64,000 nucleotides of DNA, taken from assembly GCF_024734405.1 (NCBI RefSeq), contig NZ_CP059556.1, positions 6,262,001 through 6,326,000 of the forward strand. The letters are read 5' to 3'. Source of the stretch: Saccharopolyspora gregorii. GTDB lineage: Bacteria > Actinomycetota > Actinomycetes > Mycobacteriales > Pseudonocardiaceae. The position numbers and the translations under genes are program-made. The notes beneath the pieces are model-generated. The model did not search any database, was not told where the DNA came from, and was given only the letters and a program-made list of their open reading frames with translations. Shown here in pieces: positions 27,901 through 36,036 of the stretch. How positions within the stretch are numbered: the stretch's first letter is position 1; each line of letters opens with the position of its first letter.

Positions 27901-28408
27901 ACGCACCGGTCTTCTCGGAGGGCGCCTCGGCGTCCTGGTCCGCGCCGCGCGGCTGCTGGCCGTCGCCCGGCCAGTTCGGCTGGTCGCCGCCCTGCCGCGG
28001 ACGACCCGGCGGCTGCTGCTGGCGCGTCCCCTCCCCAGGCCACGGTCCCGCGCCCTGACCCGGTCCGGGCGGCGGCCCGGCGGCGCGCTGCTGGCCCGGA
28101 CCTTGCTGGCCGGGACCCTGCTGGCCCGGGTTCTGCGGCGGCGGGTTCTGCGGGGCGCCCGGCGGCGGACCCGGCGGGCGCTGCTGCGCACCGGGACGCT
28201 GCCCGGCGGGCGGCTGGTTCGCGGGGTTCGGCGGTCCGGCAGGCCGACCACCCGGCGGGGTGCCGCCCGGAGGCGGGGGGCCCTGCGGACGCGGACCCTG
28301 CTGCCGGGACGAGGGGGGCGTGGCCCGGTCGTCGGGGGAACCGGGATTGCGACCTTCGGGCTGCCGGGAGTGGCGGCCACGAGCTGGGTCGTCACGCTCG
28401 TCGTTCAC
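24905..28408 (-). CDS. ponA: Bifunctional class A penicillin-binding protein (PonA1-like) with very long N-terminal tail
   Basis: The product is 1167 aa. Residues 1 to about 450 form a cytosolic Pro/Gln/Gly-rich tail ending in an Asp/Tyr-rich acidic patch. One transmembrane helix (about 456-477) follows. The glycosyltransferase (GT51) domain shows AAEDASFYTNPGFS and GGGSTLTQQYVK. The transpeptidase domain shows PPGSSFKPF (serine near 806), KSVNTVF and AAKTGTHQYF (near 999). A Ser/Thr/Glu/Pro-rich tail ends after two cysteines. It polymerises and crosslinks peptidoglycan. The start is GTG at 28408 behind GGAGG. The tail is far longer than in mycobacterial PonA1 and contains a 15-bp tandem repeat. 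Confidence 0.95.
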   Translation of the reverse strand: MNDERDDPARGRHSRQPEGRNPGSPDDRATPPSSRQQGPRPQGPPPPGGTPPGGRPAGPPNPANQPPAGQRPGAQQRPPGPPPGAPQNPPPQNPGQQGPGQQGPGQQRAAGPPPGPGQGAGPWPGEGTRQQQPPGRPRQGGDQPNWPGDGQQPRGADQDAEAPSEKTGAWVPSFDDEDDAPTGKRAADSGGGRKLDLPTSFTQAPPPAADQRTQRQPGPGQQGAGQQGPGQQGPGQQGAAQQGGPATPDEQSTQQFRPPQRPGQQPTRQVPPPPPGGQSTRQVPQPGGRPAPGAVPPAERPTENIPQTPGDGKDQGRGRGGAVAGGVVGGVAGAAALGGAAAAAGGGAAGAGAAGAAGAGAAGAAGASGASGDSPREPQLLTHEATQSSYDYYSTNDAYSDDGRYDDDYDDGYDDRYGDRGHGDDGFGPDDELLDPDDEVSARKAKRKKIWRRIRRTCYVAAAAMLLLGIGTFAWGYTMWEVPNPEEIASRTEQTIVVNYADGQEMTRIVPEAGSKTMIRDLRAEVSKPMLDATVAAEDASFYTNPGFSIRGILVAVYNQIGGGAGGGSTLTQQYVKLALDQDEYSITRKVKEVVVAYKVTNQQSKDDILKAYLNTAYYGRGAYGIHTAAEAYFGKLPKDLDPSEAAVLAGMVQRPTANDPRVDPEQGQWRWEYVAGQMLKNGFISQDVRASMALPETREREAWKSKSEGNSSQLHIRKQVLAELEREGYSEQALTLGGYTITTTIDPNAQRMAEDAVRKVTQGQPQNLRTSLVAVDPKTGGVRAYYGGGDQVYFDYAASPQPPGSSFKPFVVMAGLEKDYGIGEYYDGSDHQEILGTTFGNAPGSVCDDPKHCGVREAMNKSVNTVFVNMAAKFRTPAVRDAAIQAGIPAEYNGEPTLQNEDGGVDAGIALGAYPVRAIDMAASYATFANEGKQVHPQFVSKIQNAVKTEEFAPEPSKPAFSDSASESKNLAANLIQSMIGVAEHSKLPLDGNRPVAAKTGTHQYFDTEKNQNAWMIGATPQLSTAVGMLADEDGKPVPVEQANGKIIYGSGLPGDIWQEFMNEYHKNLPVEQFPKASPIGQFEQKLPPQPTTTSEEPPPPPTSEPPPPTSEETTTSESETSESESEGSDPSDECGLFGCPPGHGDDDDDGPGGHAVGPTRGRDGE
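27696..27755 (-). repeat. 15-bp tandem repeat inside ponA
   Basis: Four copies of CCCTGCTGGCCCGGT (two exact, two with changes at the 3' end) lie end to end and encode a repeating Gly-Pro-Gly-Gln-Gln peptide. Looser copies occur again at about 28085-28130. The copy number is likely to vary by slippage. Confidence 0.8.
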
Positions 28409-28510
28409 GAGTTGGCCTCCAGGACAGGCGTCGTGCGACGCCAGGTGATGCATTCACGTCGGGGTGACCCCGCTTCGCGCGGGGCGGTGCTGCTCGTTCT
28501 CACGGCCGGT

Positions 28511-28915
28511 TCACTCGGCCGCAGTCTTGCGCCGGGGGCGGCGGTTGTTCAAGTCACCGGTCCCGAGGACGTACGACTGCACCAGGTGGTTCCAACTGCA
28601 CGTCCGACAGACTTCGACGACGTGCACGGTGAATTCCGCGAACAAGGCCGCCAACCGTTCCAGCTCATCGGGACCGCGAGCCGATCCCGATGCGTGCTTG
28701 AGTTCCTCGCCGAAGATCCACGAGACCAGCGTGAGCGGCTCCTTCCGGCACACCGGGCAGGTCACTTCGCTGGGCTCGCCGTGGTACTTCGCCGCCCGCA
28801 ACAGGTACGGGTTCGCGTCGCAGACCTCCATCACCCCGACTCGGCCAGAGTGGACCTGCGCGAGCAGCGACCTGCGCTGCAACGCGTAATCCACCACTTG
28901 CCGTTGGGTCCGCAC
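28511..28915 (-). CDS. DUF5318 protein (Rv0049-like)
   Basis: The product is 134 aa. It starts MRTQRQVVDYALQRRSLLAQ and continues VSEVCDANPYL-like (here MEVCDANPYLLRAAKYHG), CPVCRKEPLTLVSWIFGEEL and HVVEVCRTCSWNHLVQSYVLG. The two CxxC pairs suggest a zinc ribbon. It matches the small conserved protein Rv0049 upstream of ponA1 in mycobacteria, whose function is unknown. I chose GTG at 28915 because the homologue begins there. An ATG at 28951 would add 12 residues, and neither has a clear ribosome-binding site. It is 103 nt upstream of ponA on the same strand. Confidence 0.88.
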   Translation of the reverse strand: MRTQRQVVDYALQRRSLLAQVHSGRVGVMEVCDANPYLLRAAKYHGEPSEVTCPVCRKEPLTLVSWIFGEELKHASGSARGPDELERLAALFAEFTVHVVEVCRTCSWNHLVQSYVLGTGDLNNRRPRRKTAAE

Positions 28916-29698
28916 GAGGAACAGGGTACGTGTCCGATGCCGGTGCTCCATGCGCCGTTAGGGGCAGCGACCGCTTCCGCCGCGTGACCTGCGGTGTCGT
29001 GAGCAGCGCGGTTGGTCTCGACCTGCGAGGACCGGGGAAGCGCCGAAGATATACTCCTTTCTCGGGCAAGTACGGCTGGGGACGGCTCGAGCGCGGGAGG
29101 TGCGGATGCGCGAACTCGCCATGCCCGGCTTCCCGCAGCGCACCCGGTGCACCGGGCCCGAACTGCGGCGACTCCCCTCCGGCGACCGAGGTGGCCGAGG
29201 ATCTCGCTGCGGGATGTTCTACCGGACGGCCGCCGCGCGCCCGCACCCCGGGTTGATCTTGAAACCCGGAGGCGCCGATGGTCCCGGTACCGGACGGGCC
29301 GCTCGTCCCCCGCTCGCCGGACCGCACCGCCGGAACGTGATCGGTCCCACGGAGCCGATCGGACGATTCGGGCGCCGCGCGGCGGATCCGCCCGATCCGC
29401 GGGAACAGCGCGGCCTCCCCGGCGGTTGTCGGGGAGGGCACCGGTGCGCGTTCCGGGAGTCGCGGGTGGCGGGAACCCGCGGCGACCGATCGGCACCGGT
29501 CGTCGGCTTGCCCAGGCGGGGGACGCCGCCGCGTCCCCGCCACGACCCGCGCGCATCGTCCGCGCGACGGGCCACTTCCAGACCACGGCCCGGCCGGGCC
29601 TGATCCGGCCGATCCGGCTGCTCGCGCGACCCCGGGACCTCCGGGGCACCGGCGAGCGGGGAGAAGGACAACACATGACCTACAAGGAGGACCCTGCC
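28916..29698. other. 783-nt gap between DUF5318 and ino1, no convincing gene
   Basis: Open frames here have no protein-like composition. A TATACT hexamer at 29050-29055, one of the best -10 boxes in the window, points toward ino1 about 640 nt away. A hairpin CCGGGTT/AACCCGG lies at 29248-29269. The gap may hold a long ino1 leader or a small RNA. A PadR regulator gene sits beside ino1 in M. tuberculosis, but none is seen here. Confidence 0.5.
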
Positions 29699-30796
29699 AT
29701 GAGCACAGACCGCCGCGAGGGCGCGGTTCGAGTGGCGATCGCCGGCGTGGGCAACTGCGCGGCATCGCTGGTGCAGGGCGTCCAGTACTACGCCGACGCC
29801 GACCCGGACACCCGGGTCCCCGGCCTGATGCACGTCCAGTTCGGCGAGTACCACGTGCGCGACGTGCAGTTCGTGGCCGCGTTCGACGTGGATGCCAAGA
29901 AGGTCGGCAGGGATCTCTCCGAGGCCATCGTGGCCAGCGAGAACAACACCATCAAGATCGCCGACGTCCCGCCGCTGGGCGTTTCCGTGCAGCGGGGCCG
30001 CACCCTCGACGGGCTCGGCCGCTTCTACCGCGAGACGATCGAGGAGTCCGACGAGGCGCCGGTCGACGTGGCGCAGGCGCTGCGCGACGCCGAGGTCGAC
30101 GTGCTGGTCTCCTACCTGCCGGTGGGTTCCGACGACGCGGGCAAGTTCTACGCGCAGGCCGCGCTCGACGCCGGGGTGGCGTTCGTGAACGCGCTGCCCG
30201 TGTTCATCGCCTCCGACCCGGAGTGGGCCGCGAAGTTCACCGAGGCCGGCGTGCCGATCGTCGGCGACGACATCAAGTCGCAGGTCGGCGCCACCATCAC
30301 GCACCGCGTGCTGACGAAGCTGTTCGAGGACCGCGGCGTGCACGTGGACCGCACGATGCAGCTCAACGTCGGCGGCAACATGGACTTCCTGAACATGAAG
30401 GAGCTCGAGCGGCTCGAGTCGAAGAAGAAGTCCAAGACCCAGTCGGTGACCTCGCAGGTCCAGCGCGACCTGGGCAAGCGCAACGTGCACATCGGTCCCT
30501 CGGACTACGTGCCGTGGCTGGACGACCGCAAGTGGGCCTACATCCGGCTGGAGGGGCGCGCGTTCGGCGACGTGCCGCTGAACCTGGAGTACAAGCTGGA
30601 GGTGTGGGACTCGCCGAACTCGGCGGGGATCATCATCGACGCGCTGCGCGCCGCCAAGATCGCGAAGGACCGCGGCATCGGCGGACCGATCCTGTCCGCG
30701 TCCTCGTACTTCATGAAGTCGCCGCCGGAGCAGTACTCGGACTCGGAGGCCTACCAGGCCGTCGAGGACTTCATCTCGGGCGACGTCGAACGCTGA
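29699..30796 (+). CDS. ino1: Myo-inositol-1-phosphate synthase
   Basis: The product is 365 aa. It converts glucose 6-phosphate to inositol 1-phosphate with NAD, feeding mycothiol and phosphatidylinositol synthesis. The sequence follows actinobacterial Ino1 closely: [89 protein letters not shown] and [16 protein letters not shown]. The start ATG at 29699 follows AAGGAGG at 29684-29690. An in-frame ATG at 29674 lies upstream of that site and is less likely. Confidence 0.97.
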   Translation: MSTDRREGAVRVAIAGVGNCAASLVQGVQYYADADPDTRVPGLMHVQFGEYHVRDVQFVAAFDVDAKKVGRDLSEAIVASENNTIKIADVPPLGVSVQRGRTLDGLGRFYRETIEESDEAPVDVAQALRDAEVDVLVSYLPVGSDDAGKFYAQAALDAGVAFVNALPVFIASDPEWAAKFTEAGVPIVGDDIKSQVGATITHRVLTKLFEDRGVHVDRTMQLNVGGNMDFLNMKELERLESKKKSKTQSVTSQVQRDLGKRNVHIGPSDYVPWLDDRKWAYIRLEGRAFGDVPLNLEYKLEVWDSPNSAGIIIDALRAAKIAKDRGIGGPILSASSYFMKSPPEQYSDSEAYQAVEDFISGDVER

Positions 30797-30801
30797 TGCG
30801 C

Positions 30802-30833
30802 CGTCCCCGCCAGGCCTCGGCCCGGCGGGGACG
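30802..30833. terminator. Bidirectional hairpin between ino1 and the PAS-GGDEF gene
   Basis: CGTCCCCGCC (30802-30811) pairs with GGCGGGGACG (30824-30833) between the two converging stop codons. Confidence 0.75.
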
Positions 30834-30834
30834 T

Positions 30835-31683
30835 TCAGTGCTGGAGCTGCTGCTCGGCGCGGGAGAGCACCGCGTGCGCGGTGGCGTTGCCGTTGGTGGT
30901 CACCCAGGAGACCCGCAGGTTCGGCCGGACCCGGGTGGGGCCGATCCGCATCGGCCAGCTGGCCATCCGGCGGGCCTGCTGGGCGATGGCCTCGCCGTTG
31001 CCGTTGGGGTGGTCGGCGACCAGCGCGAACTCGTCGCCGCCGTACCGGGCGACGGTGTGCTCGTCGGACATGCCCTGCCGCAGCCGGCCCGCGAGGGTGC
31101 CGAGCAGCTCGTCGCCCCGGGCGAAGCCGTGCTCGGTGTTGAACGCGGCCAGCCGGTGCACGTCGAGCAGGACCAGCGTGGTGAGCATGCCGCGGGTGCG
31201 GGCGCGCACCAGGGACTGCTCCAGGCGGTCCAGCAGCAGCGCCCGGCCGGGGAGCCCGGTGAGCGGGTCGAGCAGGCCGCGGCTGTGCCCGACGTCGGTC
31301 TGCACGGCCTGCAGCAGGATCAGCACCCGGCGCTTCCCCTGCGCGCGCACCGCGTGGTAGTCCGCCCACAGCCGGGTGGGGTGGCCACCGCGCTCGACGA
31401 CCATCGGGGTGGACAGCGGCGAGCCGGCGCGCAGCACCTGCCCGGCGAGCTCGGACCAGTCCGGCATCGCGGCACCGGTGTCGTCGCGCACCTTCCAGCC
31501 GCTGGGTCGCGCACCGGTGAGCAGATCGGACTTCGTCAGCTGCATGAGGTCCGCGGCGACGTCGTTGGTGGCGAGCACCTGGCCGCGCTCGTCCGTGAGC
31601 AGCACGCCCACGGTCAGTCCGGTGATCAGTTCGTCCCAGATCGGCGGCAGCTGGGATGGCGCGGTCACGTCGAGGACACTCAT
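30835..31683 (-). CDS. PAS-GGDEF protein (putative diguanylate cyclase)
   Basis: The product is 282 aa, soluble. Residues about 15-110 form a PAS-like sensor (ELITGLTVGVLLTDERGQVL, then NDVAADLMQL). Residues about 130-282 are a GGDEF domain with LLDPLTGLPGRALLLDRL and YGGDEFALVADH. It would make c-di-GMP from two GTP. The RxxD inhibitory site expected nine residues before the motif is absent, so product inhibition through that site is not expected. The start ATG at 31683 follows GGGGAGGAG. A perfect 20-bp dyad lies about 80-100 bp upstream and may bind a regulator. Confidence 0.85.
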   Translation of the reverse strand: MSVLDVTAPSQLPPIWDELITGLTVGVLLTDERGQVLATNDVAADLMQLTKSDLLTGARPSGWKVRDDTGAAMPDWSELAGQVLRAGSPLSTPMVVERGGHPTRLWADYHAVRAQGKRRVLILLQAVQTDVGHSRGLLDPLTGLPGRALLLDRLEQSLVRARTRGMLTTLVLLDVHRLAAFNTEHGFARGDELLGTLAGRLRQGMSDEHTVARYGGDEFALVADHPNGNGEAIAQQARRMASWPMRIGPTRVRPNLRVSWVTTNGNATAHAVLSRAEQQLQH

Positions 31684-31760
31684 TCGGCCCCTCCTCCCCA
31701 CCAAACGGAGCAGTCCACTGGACTCTCCTCTGCGGAGAGGTCTGAATTCAAGAGCATCAC

Positions 31761-31780
31761 TACCACCCGTAATGGTGGTA
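31761..31780. promoter_or_regulatory. Perfect 7-bp dyad upstream of the PAS-GGDEF gene
   Basis: TACCACC and GGTGGTA flank CGTAAT in the 307-nt divergent region between the GGDEF gene and a GT87 gene. It is AT-richer than its surroundings and lies where an operator would be expected. The regulator is unknown. Confidence 0.5.
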
Positions 31781-31990
31781 TTTACCGAGCGCGAATAACG
31801 CTGCGTCAGCAACTACCCGGGTCAAGCCCGAAGCGCCACCCGATGCGGGAAACGAGACGTCCATAAGGCGGATGATCTTCGACTGCGGTGCGCCCTCCGA
31901 GCCGCTCCGGTTCCGCCGGGCTCCGGCCCGATCAACGCCTGCCTCTACGCTGGGTCCCGGCCGCCTGAGATCGGCGGCACCCCCGCATCG

Positions 31991-33331
31991 ATGACCAGGA
32001 CGGTGACCCTCGTGGCGGTGAGCGGACCGGATGACGCGACGCGACGACCCTTCGGCGAGGTGATGCGCGACCTCGCCAGGGAGAACCGCAGGCTGCTGAT
32101 CGCCATCGGCGTCGCCGAACTGCTCGCCGTGCTGCTGGTCTCCACGATCAGCCCGCACGACCACATCGACGGCGAGGTCTACCGGCTCGGCGCCCGCGCC
32201 TGGCTCCAGGGCAAGGACATGTACGGCCCGCTGCCCGCGACCGAGTCCGGGCTGAAGCTGCCGTTCATCTACCCGCCGTTCGCGGCGATCCTGTTCGCGC
32301 CGCTCGGGCTGGTCTCCAAGATGGCGGCCGTGTCGATCATCATGCTGGTGTCGCACCTGGCACTGCTGGTGACGCTGTACCTGGTGCTCAGCGCCTCCAC
32401 CTTCCTGCGCGGGCAGCGGGACCGGGTCGTGCTGTGGACCGGCGTGGTGCTGCCGCTGGCGACGCTGTCCGAACCGGTGCTGGAGACGCTGACCTACGCG
32501 CAGATCAACCTGGTGCTGATGGCGCTGGTCGCGGTGGACTGCCTGTGGCGCACCGGGCCGGGGCAGAAGGTGCCGTACCCGCGCGGGCTGCTGATCGGCA
32601 TCGCCGCCGGGATCAAGCTCACCCCGGCCGCGTTCCTGCTGTTCTTCCTGCTGCGCAAGGACTTCAAGCCGATCGCGATGGCGGCGCTCGGCTTCGCCGG
32701 GACCGCCCTCATCGGACTCGTGCTCGCCTTCGAAGGCACGAAGAAGTACTGGACGCAGGAGGTGATGGCCACCGGCAACGTGTCCTTCGGCCCCACCTTC
32801 ACCGGCAACGCCTCGGTGTACGCGGGCAACCAGTCGCTGCGCTCGGCGCTGACGAAGCTCGGCGTCGGGAACGTGACGATGGTGCTCGTCGTGGTGACGC
32901 TGCTGGTGCTGGCGCTGGCCGTCGCGGGCATGCTGCACGCGCTGCGGCAGCGGGACCTGCCGATGGCGGTGACGCTCAACGGGCTGCTGTCGCTGCTGAT
33001 CTCGCCGATCTCCTGGTCGCACCACTGGGTGTGGGCGATCCCGGCGGTGGTGCTGCTGGCGGGAGCCGCGGTGCGCCGCTCCGACTGGGGGCTGCTGATG
33101 ATCGCCGGGCTGGCGGCGTCGCTGTGCACGCTCGGGCCGATGTGGAAGGTGCCGCAGGGCAAGGGCCGGGAACTGCACTGGAACCCGCTGGAGCACCTCG
33201 TCGGCAACGCGTACGTGTACCTGGGGCTGGCGCTGCTGGCCTACTACGCCTACGGCTTGTGGCGCTCCCAACGGCTCGGGAGGCGGACCGCGGAACCCGA
33301 CGAACCGCAGATCTCCTCCACCCCCGCCTGA
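31991..33331 (+). CDS. GT87-family membrane mannosyltransferase
   Basis: The product is 446 aa with about ten hydrophobic segments. ISPHDHIDGEVYRLGARAWLQGKDMYG after the first helix and KLPFIYPPFAAILFAPL are the classic start of actinobacterial alpha-1,2-mannosyltransferases of the PimE/Rv2181 group, with the catalytic aspartate probably in HDHID. YAGNQSLRSAL and SWSHHWVW are also typical. Such enzymes use polyprenyl-phosphomannose to elongate lipoglycans on the outer membrane face. The start is the ATG at 31991; GTG at 32012 is an alternative. Confidence 0.85.
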   Translation: MTRTVTLVAVSGPDDATRRPFGEVMRDLARENRRLLIAIGVAELLAVLLVSTISPHDHIDGEVYRLGARAWLQGKDMYGPLPATESGLKLPFIYPPFAAILFAPLGLVSKMAAVSIIMLVSHLALLVTLYLVLSASTFLRGQRDRVVLWTGVVLPLATLSEPVLETLTYAQINLVLMALVAVDCLWRTGPGQKVPYPRGLLIGIAAGIKLTPAAFLLFFLLRKDFKPIAMAALGFAGTALIGLVLAFEGTKKYWTQEVMATGNVSFGPTFTGNASVYAGNQSLRSALTKLGVGNVTMVLVVVTLLVLALAVAGMLHALRQRDLPMAVTLNGLLSLLISPISWSHHWVWAIPAVVLLAGAAVRRSDWGLLMIAGLAASLCTLGPMWKVPQGKGRELHWNPLEHLVGNAYVYLGLALLAYYAYGLWRSQRLGRRTAEPDEPQISSTPA

Positions 33332-33368
33332 CCTGCCCGCCCGCCGCGCGCGGGCACCCCGGAACGCG

Positions 33369-33406
33369 GAACGGCCGCCGGACCCACTCGGGTCCGGCGG
33401 CCGTTC
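33369..33406. terminator. Strong bidirectional hairpin
   Basis: A 17-bp perfect stem, GAACGGCCGCCGGACCC with its complement, around ACTC, between the convergent GT87 gene and the exported-protein gene. Confidence 0.85.
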
Positions 33407-33419
33407 TCGTCGCGGTGCG

Positions 33420-34772
33420 TCAGATGCGCTGGAACTCGACGGTGTCGTCGAGGCCGCGCGGCTGGGCCGCGAGGCCCGGGATCGGGATGGTGTGACCCTG
33501 CGCCGCGTTGATCGACGGGGGCGCGCCGAGGGCCGGCAGCTCGATGCCCACCGGTTCGGCGGCCCGCGGCTCCGGCGGCAGCGGGCTGGCCAGGATCCGG
33601 TCCCGCTCCGGGGTGGTCGCGTCCAGCTCGTCGAGCACGTCCACCCGCACCGGCACGTCCTCCGGGGTGGCGCTGAACCGGGGGACCGCGGCCAGGAACG
33701 ACACGGTGGGCCGGTCGTCGGCGCGCGGGCCGAGTTCGCCCAGCGCCTCGGTGAGCCTGCCCGCGGTGGGGCCGGTGAGCTGCCCGCCGCCGAACGCGGT
33801 CAGCTCGCCGCCGAGCGGCATCGGGACCTGCACCGGTTCGCCGTCGCGCGCCAGCACGAGCGGCCCGGACAGCGCCGGCGGCACCTGCGGGTGGTCCTGG
33901 TGCTCGCCGGGCACCTGCAGCGCCACCTGCTCGGAGCGGGCGGCGGGCACGTGCGGGGCCTCGGCCAGGGCGACCACGAGCAGCGAGGGCGGGACGTCGT
34001 GCAGCCGGACGTCCGGGCCGGGCAGCTCACCGGAGGTGAGGTCGACGTCGGCGGAGTCGAGCAGTCCGGCACCGAGAGCCGCGGGCGCCGCCCGCTCCGC
34101 CCCATCCCCGCCGAGCGCGCCGCCCCACAGGGCGACGATGCCGTCCTCGGGGTCCACCGTCGCCGGGTCGACCAGCGGGATGATCAGCTCGCCGGTCACC
34201 TCCGGCACCTTCGCCTCGGCCGGGTGGCCGTGGCCGCCGCGGACGATGTCGCCGATCGGGCCCGCCCAGCTCAGCGAGCGGTGGAAGCCTTCGGCCGGGG
34301 TGCGCACCTCGGCGCCGCGGCGGAGGCTGTGCCGCCCGTCGCCCGGTGCCGGCCGCGCGGTCGCCGGATCGCCGACCCAGCCCGCGAGCTGCATGTCCGG
34401 CCGTGCGGGGTCCAGGTCGCGCAGGACCGGGATCTCCTGCGTCATGTCGTGCTCGACGGCGGGGAGCAGGTCGCGCACCGGGTCGATCTTCCCGGTCAGC
34501 ACCAGCGCCCGGTAGCGGCCGGTGTCGGCGTTCCGGTGCGCCGCGAACGAGTGCGCCAGCTGCGGCCGGGCGTCGTCGGCGTCGAACGCGGGCGGCACGG
34601 AACCTCCCCGTTCCGGATCGGCTGGTGACCTGTCGTACCGGGTGCCCAGGCTGCCGTGGTCCCCGTCGCCGGACGGGCCGGTGCCTTCGGCCGCGGCCAT
34701 CGTGGTTCCCACGGCCAGCACACCACCGGTGACCAGCGCGGCACGCACGCCGCGCTTCGCCCAAGTCTGCAT
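33420..34772 (-). CDS. Exported protein of unknown function (450 aa)
   Basis: I do not recognise the family. A signal peptide, KRGVRAALVTGGVLAVGTTM with AAA before EGTG, opens the protein. The mature part is rich in Pro, Asp, Ala and Gly, has no cysteine, and carries stretches such as GELIIPLVDPATVDPEDG, LVVALAEAPHVPAARSEQ and PIPGLAAQPRGLDDTVEF that look like beta-rich extracellular sequence. The start ATG at 34772 follows AAGGAG. It is 142 nt downstream of another exported unknown on the same strand, so the two may be one operon. Tyrosines and tryptophans are rare. Confidence 0.7.
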   Translation of the reverse strand: MQTWAKRGVRAALVTGGVLAVGTTMAAAEGTGPSGDGDHGSLGTRYDRSPADPERGGSVPPAFDADDARPQLAHSFAAHRNADTGRYRALVLTGKIDPVRDLLPAVEHDMTQEIPVLRDLDPARPDMQLAGWVGDPATARPAPGDGRHSLRRGAEVRTPAEGFHRSLSWAGPIGDIVRGGHGHPAEAKVPEVTGELIIPLVDPATVDPEDGIVALWGGALGGDGAERAAPAALGAGLLDSADVDLTSGELPGPDVRLHDVPPSLLVVALAEAPHVPAARSEQVALQVPGEHQDHPQVPPALSGPLVLARDGEPVQVPMPLGGELTAFGGGQLTGPTAGRLTEALGELGPRADDRPTVSFLAAVPRFSATPEDVPVRVDVLDELDATTPERDRILASPLPPEPRAAEPVGIELPALGAPPSINAAQGHTIPIPGLAAQPRGLDDTVEFQRI

Positions 34773-34789
34773 GCGGTCTCCTTCGGATA

Positions 34790-34811
34790 TTTCCCCGTTC
34801 GGGCGGGGAAA
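34790..34811 (-). promoter_or_regulatory. Hairpin just upstream of the 450-aa gene
   Basis: TTTCCCCG (34790-34797) pairs with CGGGGAAA (34804-34811) around TTCGGG, about 8 nt before the ribosome-binding site at ~34780. It could be an attenuator between the two exported-protein genes or a leader element. Confidence 0.4.
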
Positions 34812-34914
34812 GCAATGGTTTCGAGAGGTGCCGTCATCGGACGTTGACCACAGTCCGGCGGCGTTGGGACGAGTGCGCTTCGGAGCGCGGCGAGCGGATC
34901 GCCGCGGCGCTCGC

Positions 34915-36036
34915 TCAGTCCGGGGTGGTGCCGGGGGACGGCGCGGAGGTGCCGTTGAGCGCGGAGTCGGCGGCCCGGCCGGCCGAGCGCAGCGCGGTGA
35001 GGCCGGCCGCGGCGGCGGGCAGCGGCCGGGTCATGCCGACGCCGCCGTTCCCGCCGCTGCCGTCGGAGGTGTGCCCGGCGGTGCCGGTGGCGGGCGGCGT
35101 GGTGACGGCCTTGCCCGGCGACCACGGTGCGCGGTGGCCGGGCGCGGCCGGCGCGGCGGCCACCTCGCTCGTGCCGGGCGCGGTGAACACCGCGGAACCG
35201 GTGGCGGGCCCCGCCGCGGGGTTCGCGGGTGCGGGCAGCGCCCCGGTCGCCGGAGCCGGCGGGTCCGGGAGCCGCGGCTCGGCAGGCGCCGGCCCGGGAG
35301 CCGGCAGCGGAGCGGGAGGTGCGGGCGGCGCGGGAGCGCCCGGGCTGACGCCGTGCCACAGCGGCGCGGTGAGCTTGCCGAGCCCGTCGGCGACCGGCCG
35401 GGTCAACCCCTCCAGCGGTGCGGGCCGGTCGGCGCCGGGTTCCGGGACGAGCGCGCCGCGCACCGGGCGCAGCAGCGATCCCGCGCCGTGCAGCGCGGTC
35501 GACACCGGCTCCGCCTCGGCCACGCTGCCGACGAGGTGCTGCGGTGCGAGGTCGTCGAGGGAGAACCGGCCGGGATCGGCGGCGGGGTCCGGCGCGTCCA
35601 CTTCGGACTCGTCGGGTCGCGGCGCGGCGTCCGGCTCGCTCGCGGGTTCCGCGGCGCGGGCCAGCGGTTCGGCGATGTGGTGCACGACGGTGCCCACCTG
35701 GCGGACCGGCCTCGGCAGGTCGTCCGCGCGCTCCGGCGGGTCGGTGCGGTGTTCCGGTGCCGCGATGCGGTGTTCCGGTTCGGCGGCGGGGTCGGGCACG
35801 AGGTCGGCGACGCGGTCCGATGTGGACTCGTGGGCGCCTCCGGACGCCGCGGGCAGGTCGACCAGCGCGGGGTCCGCACCGGCGTTCCCGGCGAACCAGC
35901 CGACCGAGCTCCCCGCGGCCGCCGCTCCGGCGACGACCAGCGTGCGGGCCAGCAGCCGCCATCCGCGGCCACCGCCTGCTGTTCGGAGGCTGTCCGACAT
36001 CTGCTGGTCCGGTTCCACTTTCCGTCGGGGCTGCAT
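34915..36036 (-). CDS. Membrane-anchored Pro/Ala-rich protein of unknown function (373 aa)
   Basis: The family is not recognised. After a short basic cytosolic head comes one hydrophobic segment (LLARTLVVAGAAAAGSSVGWFAG, near residues 30-50), then an extracellular region dominated by Asp, Glu, Pro and Ala. Two low-cysteine, helix-like parts (GRFSLDDLAPQHLVGSVAEA, then RPVADGLGKLTAPLWHG) are separated by proline-alanine runs. The start is uncertain: ATG 36036 (GAGGG upstream) or ATG 36000. The codon bias supports this frame, although the high GC makes every frame open. It is probably co-transcribed with the 450-aa gene. Confidence 0.6.
   Translation of the reverse strand: MQPRRKVEPDQQMSDSLRTAGGGRGWRLLARTLVVAGAAAAGSSVGWFAGNAGADPALVDLPAASGGAHESTSDRVADLVPDPAAEPEHRIAAPEHRTDPPERADDLPRPVRQVGTVVHHIAEPLARAAEPASEPDAAPRPDESEVDAPDPAADPGRFSLDDLAPQHLVGSVAEAEPVSTALHGAGSLLRPVRGALVPEPGADRPAPLEGLTRPVADGLGKLTAPLWHGVSPGAPAPPAPPAPLPAPGPAPAEPRLPDPPAPATGALPAPANPAAGPATGSAVFTAPGTSEVAAAPAAPGHRAPWSPGKAVTTPPATGTAGHTSDGSGGNGGVGMTRPLPAAAAGLTALRSAGRAADSALNGTSAPSPGTTPD

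Noticed and set aside
24569-28987. 1472-aa plus-strand frame opposite ponA
   Set aside because: Antisense of ponA and its neighbours, with no domain and biased composition.
29012-29698. N-terminal extension of ino1 by about 230 residues
   Set aside because: Ino1 homologues start near 29699, a strong ribosome-binding site is there, and the extension is Arg/Ala/Pro filler.
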